Shown piece by piece: positions 53,033 through 61,814 of a stretch of 64,000 nt of DNA. The DNA is taken from NCBI GenBank assembly GCA_017520705.1, contig JAFXFF010000032.1, positions 19,648-83,647 of the forward strand, in the 5' to 3' direction. Source of the DNA: Clostridia bacterium. Lineage in GTDB: Bacteria > Bacillota > Clostridia > Oscillospirales > Acutalibacteraceae. Below the pieces are notes generated by a model that saw nothing but the letters and a program-made list of their open reading frames with translations, was not told the origin of the DNA and searched no databases. The position numbers and the translations under genes were made by a program. Within the stretch, counting starts at the first letter, position 1. Each line of letters starts with the position of its first letter.

Positions 53033-54874
53033 TTAATACTTGGATTCGGTGACCTCGTAAGGTTTTTTCACCGCGTTGTCCACCGCCTCGGCGATCTCGT
53101 GGAAGTGGTCGCCCACGGAGGAGGGGCAGTAGAACATGGAGTAGGCGCTCTCCCCCGTAAAGGTGCAGTACCGGGTGAGGGAGGCGGTGTAATCGCCGTA
53201 GGCATTCTCTAGATGGTAGCCGTCGGCGGTGAGGGTGTCGCCCAGAGAGGAGGTGCGCAGATTCTGCACGGCGGTGCCGGTGGGGATGATGCCGTCAAAG
53301 TCGGGGTTGCCTACGATCTTCTCCTTCACGGTGCTGACGATGGCGTTGTACATCTTCATCTGGTCCTTGCCGTATTTGGCAAAGTCGCCGTGGTTGCTGT
53401 CCCCTTGGTACGCCCAGGTCATCTGCCAATAGATCTTGGCATCGCCGCTTTTTTGCTTGATCAGCTTCATCAGCGCGTCCAGATTGCCGTAGGAGGAGGA
53501 GACGCCGGAGTAGCCGCTGACCTGCTGGACGGTGACGAAATCCCAGTCGTCGGCGGCAAAGGCATCGGCGGCCTTGTAGTTGTCGGTGTTCACCCACTTG
53601 CCGGAGGTGTTCTCCTGATATTGGTAGGAGGCACTGTTATCCTTGATGTAACTATAGTGCTGGTCGATGGAGCAGCCGCCCACGTGCAGGATACCCAGGC
53701 GGATCTCGTCGTAGCCGGAGGCCGCCAGCATCTCGTACAGATGGTTGCGCATAGCATCCATAGCGAAGCTGTTGCCCACCGCCAGAATCTTGATGGACTT
53801 AAATTCGCCGTCGCCATTGGCGGCGGGGGTGATGTCGTTGGGGATGTCCATGGCATTGGTCACCGCCTCGATGATCTCGTCAATGTGATCCTTGACCGCG
53901 GCGGGACGGTAGCTGACGGTGTCGGCGCTCTCCCCCATCAGGGAGCAGTACCAGGTGAGGGCGGCGGCATAGTCGCCGTAGGTGTCTGTCAGGTGCTTGC
54001 CGTCGGTGGTCAAGGTATCCTTCAGCGAGGAGGTGCGCAGGTTCTGGATGGTGGTACCGGTGGGGATCAGCGCCCACACGTTGGGGTCCACCATCACCTG
54101 CTGCAGGGTGGTGTTGATGATGGAGTGGTACATCATCTGCTGGTTGTAGCCGTAGTCGGCCATCAGCTCGGTGGCCTTGCTCTGCTGGAAAGCCCAGGTC
54201 ATGTGCCAGTAGACGGTGGCCTCGCCGCACTGCTTCTTAATGAGGGAGGTCAGCTCCTTCAACTTGCCGAAGGTGGCGGGCTTGCCGCTGTCGGCGCCTG
54301 CCTGCTGCAGCACCACGTAGTCCCATTCGGCGGCCTTGAAGGCCTTGGAGGGGGCAATCTTGCTCTCCTTGGTCCACTTGCCGCCGGTGTTCTGGCGGAA
54401 CTCGTAGGCGGCCTTGTCGGATTTCACATTGGTGTGGTGGGTGTCCAGATTGCTCTTGTCCGCGTAGAGAATACCCAGATGCACCTTGTTGTAGCCCGCG
54501 GACTTGAAGATGTCGTACAGGTGCTTTTCCATGGCATCCACGGCAAAGCCGTCGCCGATGGCCAGGATGCGGATGGCGTCACCCTCGTCCTCGCCGCCGC
54601 CCGTGGTGGTTGTGGCGGTGGTGGGCTTTTTGGTGACGGTGGTTTTATCGGTGGGGTGTGAGGTTGCTGTGGTGCTACCATCGCCCTCGGTGGCAGAGGT
54701 GGTGGTCTCCTCGCCTTCGGTGGCGGTTGTGGTGGTGCTCTCACCCTCGGTGGTGGTTGTGGTGGTGGCGGCGGTGGAGTTGGGGGTGGGGCCGTTTTTG
54801 CCCGGTTTGGCGCCGCAGGCGCACAATCCGCACACCAGCAGCAGGGTCAGCAATAAGCAAAGAATCCGTCTCAT
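53033..54874 (-). CDS. Two-domain SGNH lipoprotein, N-terminal domain lacking the nucleophile, array gene 2
   Basis: 613 residues. Lipobox LCAC (Cys20), Thr linker (about 34-92), then two type A domains. The first has IGDGFAVDA, with Gly109 where the catalytic Ser should be, but keeps DGKHL. The second (from about residue 345) has VGNSFAMDA and ADGYHL and looks intact. Two fused copies of one domain with the first degenerate suggest binding plus catalysis. AAGGAGG precedes the ATG at 54874, 18 bases after gene 3's stop. Confidence 0.85.
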   Translation of the reverse strand: MRRILCLLLTLLLVCGLCACGAKPGKNGPTPNSTAATTTTTTEGESTTTTATEGEETTTSATEGDGSTTATSHPTDKTTVTKKPTTATTTTGGGEDEGDAIRILAIGDGFAVDAMEKHLYDIFKSAGYNKVHLGILYADKSNLDTHHTNVKSDKAAYEFRQNTGGKWTKESKIAPSKAFKAAEWDYVVLQQAGADSGKPATFGKLKELTSLIKKQCGEATVYWHMTWAFQQSKATELMADYGYNQQMMYHSIINTTLQQVMVDPNVWALIPTGTTIQNLRTSSLKDTLTTDGKHLTDTYGDYAAALTWYCSLMGESADTVSYRPAAVKDHIDEIIEAVTNAMDIPNDITPAANGDGEFKSIKILAVGNSFAMDAMRNHLYEMLAASGYDEIRLGILHVGGCSIDQHYSYIKDNSASYQYQENTSGKWVNTDNYKAADAFAADDWDFVTVQQVSGYSGVSSSYGNLDALMKLIKQKSGDAKIYWQMTWAYQGDSNHGDFAKYGKDQMKMYNAIVSTVKEKIVGNPDFDGIIPTGTAVQNLRTSSLGDTLTADGYHLENAYGDYTASLTRYCTFTGESAYSMFYCPSSVGDHFHEIAEAVDNAVKKPYEVTESKY

Positions 54875-54891
54875 TTTGATATCCTCCTTGA

Positions 54892-56811
54892 TTAAGGTTG
54901 GGTCGTATACTTGGATTGGGTGACCTTCTGGGGGTTCTTGATGGCGTTGTCCACCGCTTCCTGGATGGCGGTCCACTCTGCGTCGGAATAAGAGGTCTTG
55001 TAGTGGATGTCGGCGGCCTCCACCCCGGTGAAGTAGCTCACCCAGGTCAAGGCGGCGGCCAGGTCGCCCTTGTCGTTGAGGTGATAGCCGTCGTTGCTGC
55101 CCTCGGCGTTGAAGGTGTCGCCCATCCAGGTGGTACGGGCGTTCTGAATGGTGGTGTTGCAGGGGATGACGCCCAAAATCTTCTTGTTGGGCAGAATGTT
55201 CTTGTTGGTGGCGTCGATAAAGGCCTGATACAGGGACAGCTGGTCGTGGCCGCCGGAGTAGTGGTAGAGATAGCAGTCCGCCCGCCAGGTCCAGGTCAGG
55301 TGGTAGTAGAATTTGACGTCGGTGTTGGGGCCGTGGGGGTTGTCGGTGCTGGCCAGCAGGCTCTGCACCTTATCCACCAGCTGGTTGAAGTGGACGTAAT
55401 CGCTGTCAATGGTCTTGTTACAGCCCCATTGGCAGGCGTAGCTCACGTCGTGGCCGTAGTCGGGGTCGGGCTGGAAGGTGACGATGTCCCAATCCTCGTC
55501 GTACAGGGCGGTGAGGGCGTCCACGTTCTGCTGAACCTGCCACTCGCCGTTGGTGTTTTTTCCATACTGCTCGTATGCGGCGCGGCCCTCGTTGATGTAG
55601 TGCCAGTGCTGCTCCAGATTGCAGCTGGGATAGTACAGATAGCCGATGGTGACGTTGTAGCCCGCGGCGTCAAACAGATCCCACATATAGGTCTTCATGG
55701 CATCCAGCGAGAAGCTGTGGCCGATGGAGAGGATGCGCAGATCCTTATACTCGCCGCTGCCTGCAGCGGTGGGGGTCACCACGTTGGGGGCGTTCATCGC
55801 GTTGTCCGCCGCCTCCGCTAATTCGGCAAAGTGCGTCTTAATCTTGTCGGGGCGGTAGGCTACATCGGTGGCACTCTCGCCCGTCAGGGCACAATACCAG
55901 GTCAGGGCGGCGGCGTAGCTGCCGTAGTCGGAGGTCAGCCGCACGCCGTCGGAGGTCAGCTCGTCCCGCAGCGCGGAGGTGCGCAGATTCTGGATGGTGG
56001 TACCGGTGGGGATGATACCCATAATGTGGTTGTCCTGCATCACCTGCTTGATGGTGGTGGCCACCACCGTCTCGTACATCAGCCGCTCGTTGTGGCTGTA
56101 TTTGTCAAAGCCGGTTTGCTTGCTTTGGCGGCGGAAAGCCCAGGTCATATTCCAGTAGATCTCGGCGTCGCCGCAGTGTTTTTTGATCAGCTCGGTCATC
56201 TCGCCGCGCTTGGCGTAGGATTCGGGCAGACCCGCCTTGGCGGGGGATTGCTGGATGACGATGTAATCCCAATCCTCCAGCTTCAGCGTGTAGACGGGGG
56301 ATACGTTGTCCTTGCCCGCCCACTGGGCGCGGGGATCGGTGTGCCAGTAGCTGTAGACGGCGCTGTCTTTCTTGATGGCGTCGCAGTGGAATTCCAGATC
56401 CTTGTCAAACACCAGCAACTGACCCACGTACACGTTGTAGCCGGCGCCCTTGAGCATTTCCTGCAGATGGTTCCACACGGAATCGCGTGCTTCGGCGCCG
56501 CCGATGGTCAGGATATTAATGGTCTTCTTTTCGCCGTCGTCTTTCTTGGTGGTGGAGGTGGGCTTTTTGGTGCCGGTGGTGGAGGGGGCTTTGGTTCCGA
56601 TGGTGGTATCCTCCGCCTCGGTGGTGGTGCCCGCGCCTGCGGTGGCGGTCGTGGAGGTGGCGTCACCCTCGCTCTCGGTGGTGGGTGTGTCGGCGGCGGC
56701 GGTGGTATCGCCGCCCTTATCGGGCTTATCGTCCTTGGGGGCTTGTTTGCCGCAGGCGCACAGCCCGCACACCAGCAGCAGGGCTAACAATAGGCAAAAG
56801 ATCCGTTTCAT
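54892..56811 (-). CDS. Two-domain SGNH lipoprotein, N-terminal domain lacking Ser and His, array gene 3
   Basis: 639 residues. Lipobox LCAC (Cys20), Thr linker (about 36-90), then two domains. The first, close to type A, has IGGAEARDS, with Ala106 in the Ser position, and SDGVRL, where Arg replaces His: no catalysis expected. The second is type B, IGHSFSLDA and NDGYHL, intact. Type B also has a longer middle part with FQPDPDYG and CQWGCNKT cysteines. First gene of the likely three-gene transcript; AAGGAGG before the ATG. Confidence 0.85.
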   Translation of the reverse strand: MKRIFCLLLALLLVCGLCACGKQAPKDDKPDKGGDTTAAADTPTTESEGDATSTTATAGAGTTTEAEDTTIGTKAPSTTGTKKPTSTTKKDDGEKKTINILTIGGAEARDSVWNHLQEMLKGAGYNVYVGQLLVFDKDLEFHCDAIKKDSAVYSYWHTDPRAQWAGKDNVSPVYTLKLEDWDYIVIQQSPAKAGLPESYAKRGEMTELIKKHCGDAEIYWNMTWAFRRQSKQTGFDKYSHNERLMYETVVATTIKQVMQDNHIMGIIPTGTTIQNLRTSALRDELTSDGVRLTSDYGSYAAALTWYCALTGESATDVAYRPDKIKTHFAELAEAADNAMNAPNVVTPTAAGSGEYKDLRILSIGHSFSLDAMKTYMWDLFDAAGYNVTIGYLYYPSCNLEQHWHYINEGRAAYEQYGKNTNGEWQVQQNVDALTALYDEDWDIVTFQPDPDYGHDVSYACQWGCNKTIDSDYVHFNQLVDKVQSLLASTDNPHGPNTDVKFYYHLTWTWRADCYLYHYSGGHDQLSLYQAFIDATNKNILPNKKILGVIPCNTTIQNARTTWMGDTFNAEGSNDGYHLNDKGDLAAALTWVSYFTGVEAADIHYKTSYSDAEWTAIQEAVDNAIKNPQKVTQSKYTTQP

Positions 56812-56879
56812 TTTTATCCTCCTTATTCTGGAAAATACACACCCACAGCATAGCACACCCCACCCAAAAAAGCAAGGCA

Positions 56880-56918
56880 CAAAAAAACCGCTCTGTTCCT
56901 GCGAACAGAGCGGTTTTA
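56880..56918 (-). terminator. Terminator after SGNH array gene 4
   Basis: ACCGCTCTGTTC / GAACAGAGCGGT stem with TTTTTTT on the - strand, 12 bases past the stop; stem near-identical to 51793-51833. Confidence 0.9.
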
Positions 56919-56929
56919 AAGCAGCTTAT

Positions 56930-58213
56930 TTAAGGAGCGGTCTTATACTTAGACTCGGTCACGGAATCCCACTTCTTGATGGCGTTGTCCACCGCTTCGG
57001 TGAAGGCGGTGTACTCGGCGTCGGAGTAGGGAGTCTTGATCTTGAAATCCTTGGGGGACTTGCCGGTGAAGTAGGCCACCCAGGTCATAGCGGCCACCAG
57101 ATCGCCCTTGTCGTTGAGGTGATAGCCGTCCTTGTTGGGGTTGTACTCGCCGGGCATGTTGAAGGTGTCGCCCATCCAGGTGGTACGGGCGTTCTGGATG
57201 GAGGTGATGCAGGGGATGACACCCTCGATCTTGTTGTTGTTGACCACGTGCTGCTTGGTGGCGTTGATGAAGTTGTTGTACATCTTCATCTGGTCGTAGT
57301 CGGAGTAGGTGAAGCTCCACAGCTTGCAGTCGGTGGCGAAGGCCCAGGTCAGGTGATAGTGGAACTTCACGTCGCGGTTGGGGCCGTAGGGGTTTTCGGC
57401 GCTGACCAGATAATCTCTCACCGTGTTGACCAGGGTGTTGAAGTGCATATAGTCGCTGGTCAGCGTGCGGTTGCAGCCCAGGTTGCAATCGTAGCTGACG
57501 CCGGTGCCGTAGTCGGGGGAGGGCTGGAAGGTGACGATATCCCAATCGTCATCCCACAGGGCGTCGGTAACGCAGGCGTTGTTCTTCACCACCCAGGTGC
57601 CGTTGTTGTTGTAGCCGTACTCCTGATAGCTGGCGGAGTTATCCTTGACGTAGTGATACTGACGCTCCAGAGAGCAGCCGGGGTAGAACAGATAGGCGAT
57701 GGTGGTGTTGTAGCCGGCAGCCTCAAACAGATCCCACATGTAGGTGACCATAGCGTCCTTGGAGAAGGAGTGGCCGATGGACAGAATTTTGATCACGGGA
57801 CGGCCGTCGTCCGGCTCGGTGGGACGGGTGGGCTTGGTGGCGGAGGTGGGCAATGTGGGGATAAAGCCGGTGATGGGAGGCTTCTTAGTGGCAGAGGTGG
57901 TGGGAGCCTTGGTGGTGGTGGGCTTCGCGGTGGTGGGAGCCTTGGTGTCGGTGGGCTTCGCGGTGGTGCCCTCCGCCTCGGTAGCAGAGGTGGTACCCTC
58001 GGCCTCGGTACCGGTGGTGGTAGCGGGAGCCTCGGTCTCGGTGGTGGTACCCTCGGCCTCGGTGGTCGTGGTGGTGCCCTCGGCCTCCGTAGTAGTGGTG
58101 GCGGTGGTGTCGCCGCCCTTGTCGGTGTTGTCATCCTTGGGGGCTTCCTTGCCGCATGCGCACAGAGCGCAGAGCATCACAACAGCCAGCAGCAATGCCA
58201 GAAAACGTTTCAT
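56930..58213 (-). CDS. SGNH-hydrolase lipoprotein, array gene 4
   Basis: 427 residues. Lipobox LCAC (Cys20), long Thr/Pro-rich linker (about 36-140) with repeated TTTEAEG-type units, then one type B domain: IGHSFSKDA (Ser149), FQPSPDYG, CNLGCNRT, YHYHLTWAF-like block and KDGYHL. All expected catalytic positions are present. Own terminator at 56880, so separately transcribed. Very similar to gene 5. Confidence 0.87.
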   Translation of the reverse strand: MKRFLALLLAVVMLCALCACGKEAPKDDNTDKGGDTTATTTTEAEGTTTTTEAEGTTTETEAPATTTGTEAEGTTSATEAEGTTAKPTDTKAPTTAKPTTTKAPTTSATKKPPITGFIPTLPTSATKPTRPTEPDDGRPVIKILSIGHSFSKDAMVTYMWDLFEAAGYNTTIAYLFYPGCSLERQYHYVKDNSASYQEYGYNNNGTWVVKNNACVTDALWDDDWDIVTFQPSPDYGTGVSYDCNLGCNRTLTSDYMHFNTLVNTVRDYLVSAENPYGPNRDVKFHYHLTWAFATDCKLWSFTYSDYDQMKMYNNFINATKQHVVNNNKIEGVIPCITSIQNARTTWMGDTFNMPGEYNPNKDGYHLNDKGDLVAAMTWVAYFTGKSPKDFKIKTPYSDAEYTAFTEAVDNAIKKWDSVTESKYKTAP

Positions 58214-58285
58214 TATACAATTCCTCCTCTATTCATTCAATGGGAACATAGGCAGTATACCATAGACTTTACAAAATTGCAAGGC

Positions 58286-58322
58286 AAAAAAAGCCGCCCC
58301 GTTCCGAAGAACAGGGCGGCTC
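58286..58322 (-). terminator. Terminator after SGNH array gene 5
   Basis: AGCCGCCCCGTTC / GAACAGGGCGGCT stem and T run on the - strand, variant of the other array terminators. Confidence 0.88.
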
Positions 58323-58345
58323 CGTTCGCCTATGTTACCGAAGCA

Positions 58346-59650
58346 TCAGGGCTCGGTCTTGTAGCTGGACTCGGTCACCTTATCGGGGGTCTTGATGGCG
58401 TTGTTGACAGCCTCGGCGATGGCGGCGTACTCGTCGTCGGAGTACTTGGTGCTGATCTTGAAGCTGTTGGCGTCCTTGCCGGTGAAGTAGGCAACCCAGG
58501 TCATGGCGGCCACCAGATCGCCCTTGTCGTTCAGGTGATAGCCGTCGCCCTGCGTACCGGGCACCACGGGCTCGTTGAAGGTGTCGCCCATCCAGGAGGT
58601 GCGGGCATTCTGCACAGAGGTGATGCAGGGGATGTAGCCCAGAATCTGCTTATTGGGCAGGACGTAATCCTTGGTGGCCTTCAGGAAGTCGTTGTACATG
58701 GTCATCTGGTCGAAGTTGGAGTACATATAGCTCCACAGTTCGCAATCTTCAGAGAAAGCCCAGGTCAGGTGATAGTAGAACTTCACGTCGGTGTTGGGGC
58801 CGCTCTTGTTGTCGTCGCTGGCCAGATAGCCCTTCACCAGGTTGACGGTCTCGTTGAAGTGGACGTAGTCGTTGGTGATGGTCTTGTTGCAGCCCCAATC
58901 GCACTTGTAGCTCTTGCCCTGACCGTAGTCGGGGGAGGGCTGGAAGGTGACGATATCCCAATCCTCGTCCCACAGGGCATCGGTGACGCGGGAGGTACCC
59001 TTGTTCTTCCAGGTGCCGTCGACACACTTGTTATACTGCTGATAGGCTCTCTTGTCTTCCTTGATGTAGTGGTAGTGACGCTCCAGAGCGCAGCCGGGGT
59101 AGTAGAGATAGGCGATGGTGGCGTTGTAGCCGGCAGCCTGGAACAGCTCGGGCATATAGGTCTTCATCGCGTCCACGGAGAAGGAGTGGCCGATGGACAG
59201 AATCTTGATGGTGGGACGGGTGTCGATGGGCTCGGTGGTGGTAGTCGTGGTGGTGGTAGGCTTCTTGGTGGTAGAGGTGGTGGGTTTCTCGGTGGAGGTG
59301 GGTACAGGGGGAATGTAGCCGGTGGCAGGCTTCTTGGTGCCGGTGGTGGTGGCGGGAGCCTCGGTCTTGGTCGGCTTCTTATCTGCGGTGGTGGTGGGGG
59401 CTTTGGTGCCCTCGGTGGTGGGGGCCTCGGTCTCGGTACCGGTGGTGGTAGCAGGGGCCTCAGTTTCGGTGGTGGTACCCTCCGCCTCGGTGGTCGTGGT
59501 GGTGCCCTCAGTCTCGGTGGTGGTCGTGGTGATGGTGGTCGTGGTGTTCTCGCCCTTGTCGGCGTTGTCGTCGGCGGGCTTCTGGGCGCCGCAGGCGCAC
59601 AGGCCGAACATCATGGTCACGGCCAGCAGAAATGCTACGGTTCTTTTCAT
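58346..59650 (-). CDS. SGNH-hydrolase lipoprotein, array gene 5
   Basis: 434 residues. Lipobox LCAC (Cys20), Thr-rich linker of about 110 residues including a block of eight Thr near 132-139, then one type B domain: IGHSFSVDA (Ser156), FQPSPDYG, CDWGCNKT and GDGYHL. The spacing matches gene 4 throughout, so the two are recent duplicates. AAGGAGG precedes the ATG. Own terminator. Confidence 0.87.
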   Translation of the reverse strand: MKRTVAFLLAVTMMFGLCACGAQKPADDNADKGENTTTTITTTTTETEGTTTTTEAEGTTTETEAPATTTGTETEAPTTEGTKAPTTTADKKPTKTEAPATTTGTKKPATGYIPPVPTSTEKPTTSTTKKPTTTTTTTTEPIDTRPTIKILSIGHSFSVDAMKTYMPELFQAAGYNATIAYLYYPGCALERHYHYIKEDKRAYQQYNKCVDGTWKNKGTSRVTDALWDEDWDIVTFQPSPDYGQGKSYKCDWGCNKTITNDYVHFNETVNLVKGYLASDDNKSGPNTDVKFYYHLTWAFSEDCELWSYMYSNFDQMTMYNDFLKATKDYVLPNKQILGYIPCITSVQNARTSWMGDTFNEPVVPGTQGDGYHLNDKGDLVAAMTWVAYFTGKDANSFKISTKYSDDEYAAIAEAVNNAIKTPDKVTESSYKTEP

Positions 59651-59691
59651 TACGGTTTCCTCCTTACATTTTCACAAACGGTTTGTCGGGA

Positions 59692-59877
59692 TCAATCCCA
59701 GGACAACTGCCCGTCGTTGAACAGGTTGTCGTCCAACGCGGTGGTGGTCGTGGTGGGAGCTTCGGTGGTGCTTGCGCCCTTATTATTCTTGTCGGCGTCC
59801 TTGTTGCCGCAGGCGCACAGGGCAAAGGCCAGAGCCAAGGCCAGCACCAAGCAGAGTATACGCTTGGTCAGCTTCAT
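59692..59877 (-). CDS. Lipoprotein stub: signal and Thr linker without a domain
   Basis: 61 residues. Same signal type (ALAFALCACGN, lipidated Cys23) and a short Thr linker (TTEAPTTTTT), ending DDNLFNDGQLSWD with no hydrolase domain. Good ribosome site (AAAGGAG). It could be a remnant left when a domain was lost, or a genuine small lipoprotein. It lies just upstream of array gene 5, 41 bases away, on the same strand. Confidence 0.65.
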   Translation of the reverse strand: MKLTKRILCLVLALALAFALCACGNKDADKNNKGASTTEAPTTTTTALDDNLFNDGQLSWD

Positions 59878-59957
59878 AGCGAATTCTCCTTTCTTATCAT
59901 AGGATTGCTTCCCTATCATAACGGAATAGGAAGAAAAAGTCAAGCGTAGGAGCCGTT

Positions 59958-60758
59958 TTATATCTTTTCTTCGCGGAACCCATCCGGCCACAGGGTCAGC
60001 AGGGTGTCAAACCCCGCCTTTTTGGCCATCTCCACCGCCAGGGGGAAGGCGCAGTCGATGGTGTCGACGGCGTGGGTGTCCGCGCCGAGGATGATCCTGC
60101 CGCCCATCTCCCGCAGTCCGCGGAGGAGGAAATCGGCGGGATAGGGAATCTCCCGCCACTTTCGGCTGATGGCGCCGGTGTTGATCTCCACCACGGGGGT
60201 CACCGCTACCACCTGCTCCAGCGCCTCCAGCGCCATACGGCGGTAGGCGGGGTTCTTCTCGTCGATGACCGAGAACTTGGTCAGTACGTCAAAGTGCCCC
60301 ACGATGGTGGGTTTTGTCCGCTTCACGTGGGCGACCAGCTCGTCAAAATAATCCTTGGCAAACACCAGCTGGTCACCGCCGCACTCTCGTTCGATGCATT
60401 CTCGCTGCAGGCTCTCGGCGTGGTCGATGCCGTAGAATCGGTCTTCGTACACCAGCTCGTGGACCGATCCGAGGAAATAGTCCACCTGCTCAGTGATGGC
60501 GGGGTCGGAGTGGGAGTCCAGCTCGATGCCACGCATAATCGCGATCTGGCCCGCGTATTTCTCCTGCAGACGGGAGAGCTCTGCCAGATAGGCGGGATAA
60601 TCCGCTACCCGCATACAGTAATCCTGATAGGGGGAATCGCTGTGATCGGTAAAGCCGATGCAGGGCATTCCCAAACGGATGGCGGCCTGCACCATCTCCT
60701 CCATGGTGTTTTTGCCGTCGGAGAAGGTGGTGTGGCTGTGATAACCGCAATAGTTCAT
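59958..60758 (-). CDS. PHP-domain histidinol-phosphatase family protein
   Basis: PHP metal-dependent phosphoesterase of 266 residues. Metal ligands are seen in GYHSHTTFSDG, GFTDHSD, GIELD, GHFDVL and GADTHAV. It resembles HisK-type histidinol phosphatase, but no other histidine gene is in the window, so the substrate is not certain. Start at 60758. Confidence 0.88.
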   Translation of the reverse strand: MNYCGYHSHTTFSDGKNTMEEMVQAAIRLGMPCIGFTDHSDSPYQDYCMRVADYPAYLAELSRLQEKYAGQIAIMRGIELDSHSDPAITEQVDYFLGSVHELVYEDRFYGIDHAESLQRECIERECGGDQLVFAKDYFDELVAHVKRTKPTIVGHFDVLTKFSVIDEKNPAYRRMALEALEQVVAVTPVVEINTGAISRKWREIPYPADFLLRGLREMGGRIILGADTHAVDTIDCAFPLAVEMAKKAGFDTLLTLWPDGFREEKI

Positions 60759-60849
60759 CGTTCAACACCTCTTTCGCATCAATGTATGCGCCTATTTTAG
60801 CACAGTTTCCCATCCTGCGCAACGGAAAAACGAAAAACGGGCGCTAAAA

Positions 60850-60888
60850 AAGAACGCCTCTCTCCGTCCGATGGCGGAGAGAGGCAAC
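60850..60888 (-). terminator. Terminator after the His-rich membrane protein gene
   Basis: GCCTCTCTCCG / CGGAGAGAGGC stem followed on the - strand by TTCTTTTTT. Confidence 0.88.
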
Positions 60889-60890
60889 GC

Positions 60891-61643
60891 TTATTCGTAC
60901 AGCGGGATGGTGATGCTGCGGGTGTCGGTGGTGGGGTTGGGGCCGATGAGATAGGACACGGTCACCGTTTTCTTGTCGGTGTGCAGCCTGCCGTTGGCAA
61001 TGGAGTAATCGCCATCGGTGTAGACGTTTGCCAGCGGATACTCCTTGTAGTAGGCTTTCTTATCGAACAGGTCCTGCACGATGATAGCGGTGTCGTCGGC
61101 ATTGCAGTAGGCCACGCGGACACCGTCGGTGTCGATGGCGCCGTGGAAGGCATCGGAGATGCGTCCGTTTTTCTCGTCGCAATAGACGGTCTCACCGACG
61201 GTATAGCCCTGCTCATTGGATTTGAAATACACCAGCGTGAGGCTGTCGTTGGCAGGCATTTTGACAGGCTCCATCGGCAGCTTGTCTTTTTTGAGGAGCA
61301 GCTCGTTTTTGGCGTCGTAGATGGCATAGCTGTAGGTGTCGCCGCTTTTATACAGCTGATACCGCAGCTTGCTGCCGGAGGTGCCCGCGTTGGTGGCGCC
61401 GTGGTTGTGGCCGTCGCCTTCGTAGTGACCGCCGCTGTTGGCGGAGGAGTGCTCGTTGGCGTGGTTATGGCCGGCGTGGGGATCGCTGCCCGCCTGAGAC
61501 AGGGCGGCGCGGGATACCACGGCAAGGCCGATCAATAAAGCAGCGGCCAGCAGCACGCACAAGAGGGCGGTGCGTTGCTTGCGGGTGATGCGGCGGCGCT
61601 TGGTGCTCTTTTTCTTTTCATAGGGGTTGACGGTCTTCTTCAT
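60891..61643 (-). CDS. Membrane-anchored protein with His-rich segment, unknown
   Basis: 250 residues. Basic N-terminus (KKKSTKRRRITRKQR), one membrane helix (about 26-45), a His/Asn/Gly-rich stretch (about 54-85, with HAGHNHANEH and GDGHNHG) able to bind metal, then a beta-rich outer domain. The ATG at 61643 is used because AAGGAG is seven bases upstream; an ATG two codons earlier is too close. No family recognised. A zinc transporter is encoded at 19636-22093, far away. Confidence 0.7.
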   Translation of the reverse strand: MKKTVNPYEKKKSTKRRRITRKQRTALLCVLLAAALLIGLAVVSRAALSQAGSDPHAGHNHANEHSSANSGGHYEGDGHNHGATNAGTSGSKLRYQLYKSGDTYSYAIYDAKNELLLKKDKLPMEPVKMPANDSLTLVYFKSNEQGYTVGETVYCDEKNGRISDAFHGAIDTDGVRVAYCNADDTAIIVQDLFDKKAYYKEYPLANVYTDGDYSIANGRLHTDKKTVTVSYLIGPNPTTDTRSITIPLYE

Positions 61644-61713
61644 ATTCATTCTCCTTGTCGGCTGTTGTCATTCCTTATTATAGTCTACATTTTGCAAAAA
61701 GGCAAGTTTTTTG

Positions 61714-61742
61714 TTGATTTTGCTTGCGGGATAGGTTATGAT
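61714..61742 (+). promoter_or_regulatory. Promoter of the GH13 gene
   Basis: -35 TTGATT (61714-61719), 17-base spacer, -10 TATGAT (61737-61742), about 70 bases before the start codon. Confidence 0.65.
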
Positions 61743-61814
61743 ATAGGATGTCTGTTGTATTTATTATTATATATCCTTTATATATAGCGCAAACGATACG
61801 AGGAGGTGTTTGCG

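Noticed and set aside
51815..59902. Long + strand frames opposite the SGNH lipoprotein array (up to 1150 codons)
   Set aside because: Val/Gly-rich translation produced by the antisense of Thr codon runs; no start site or domain.
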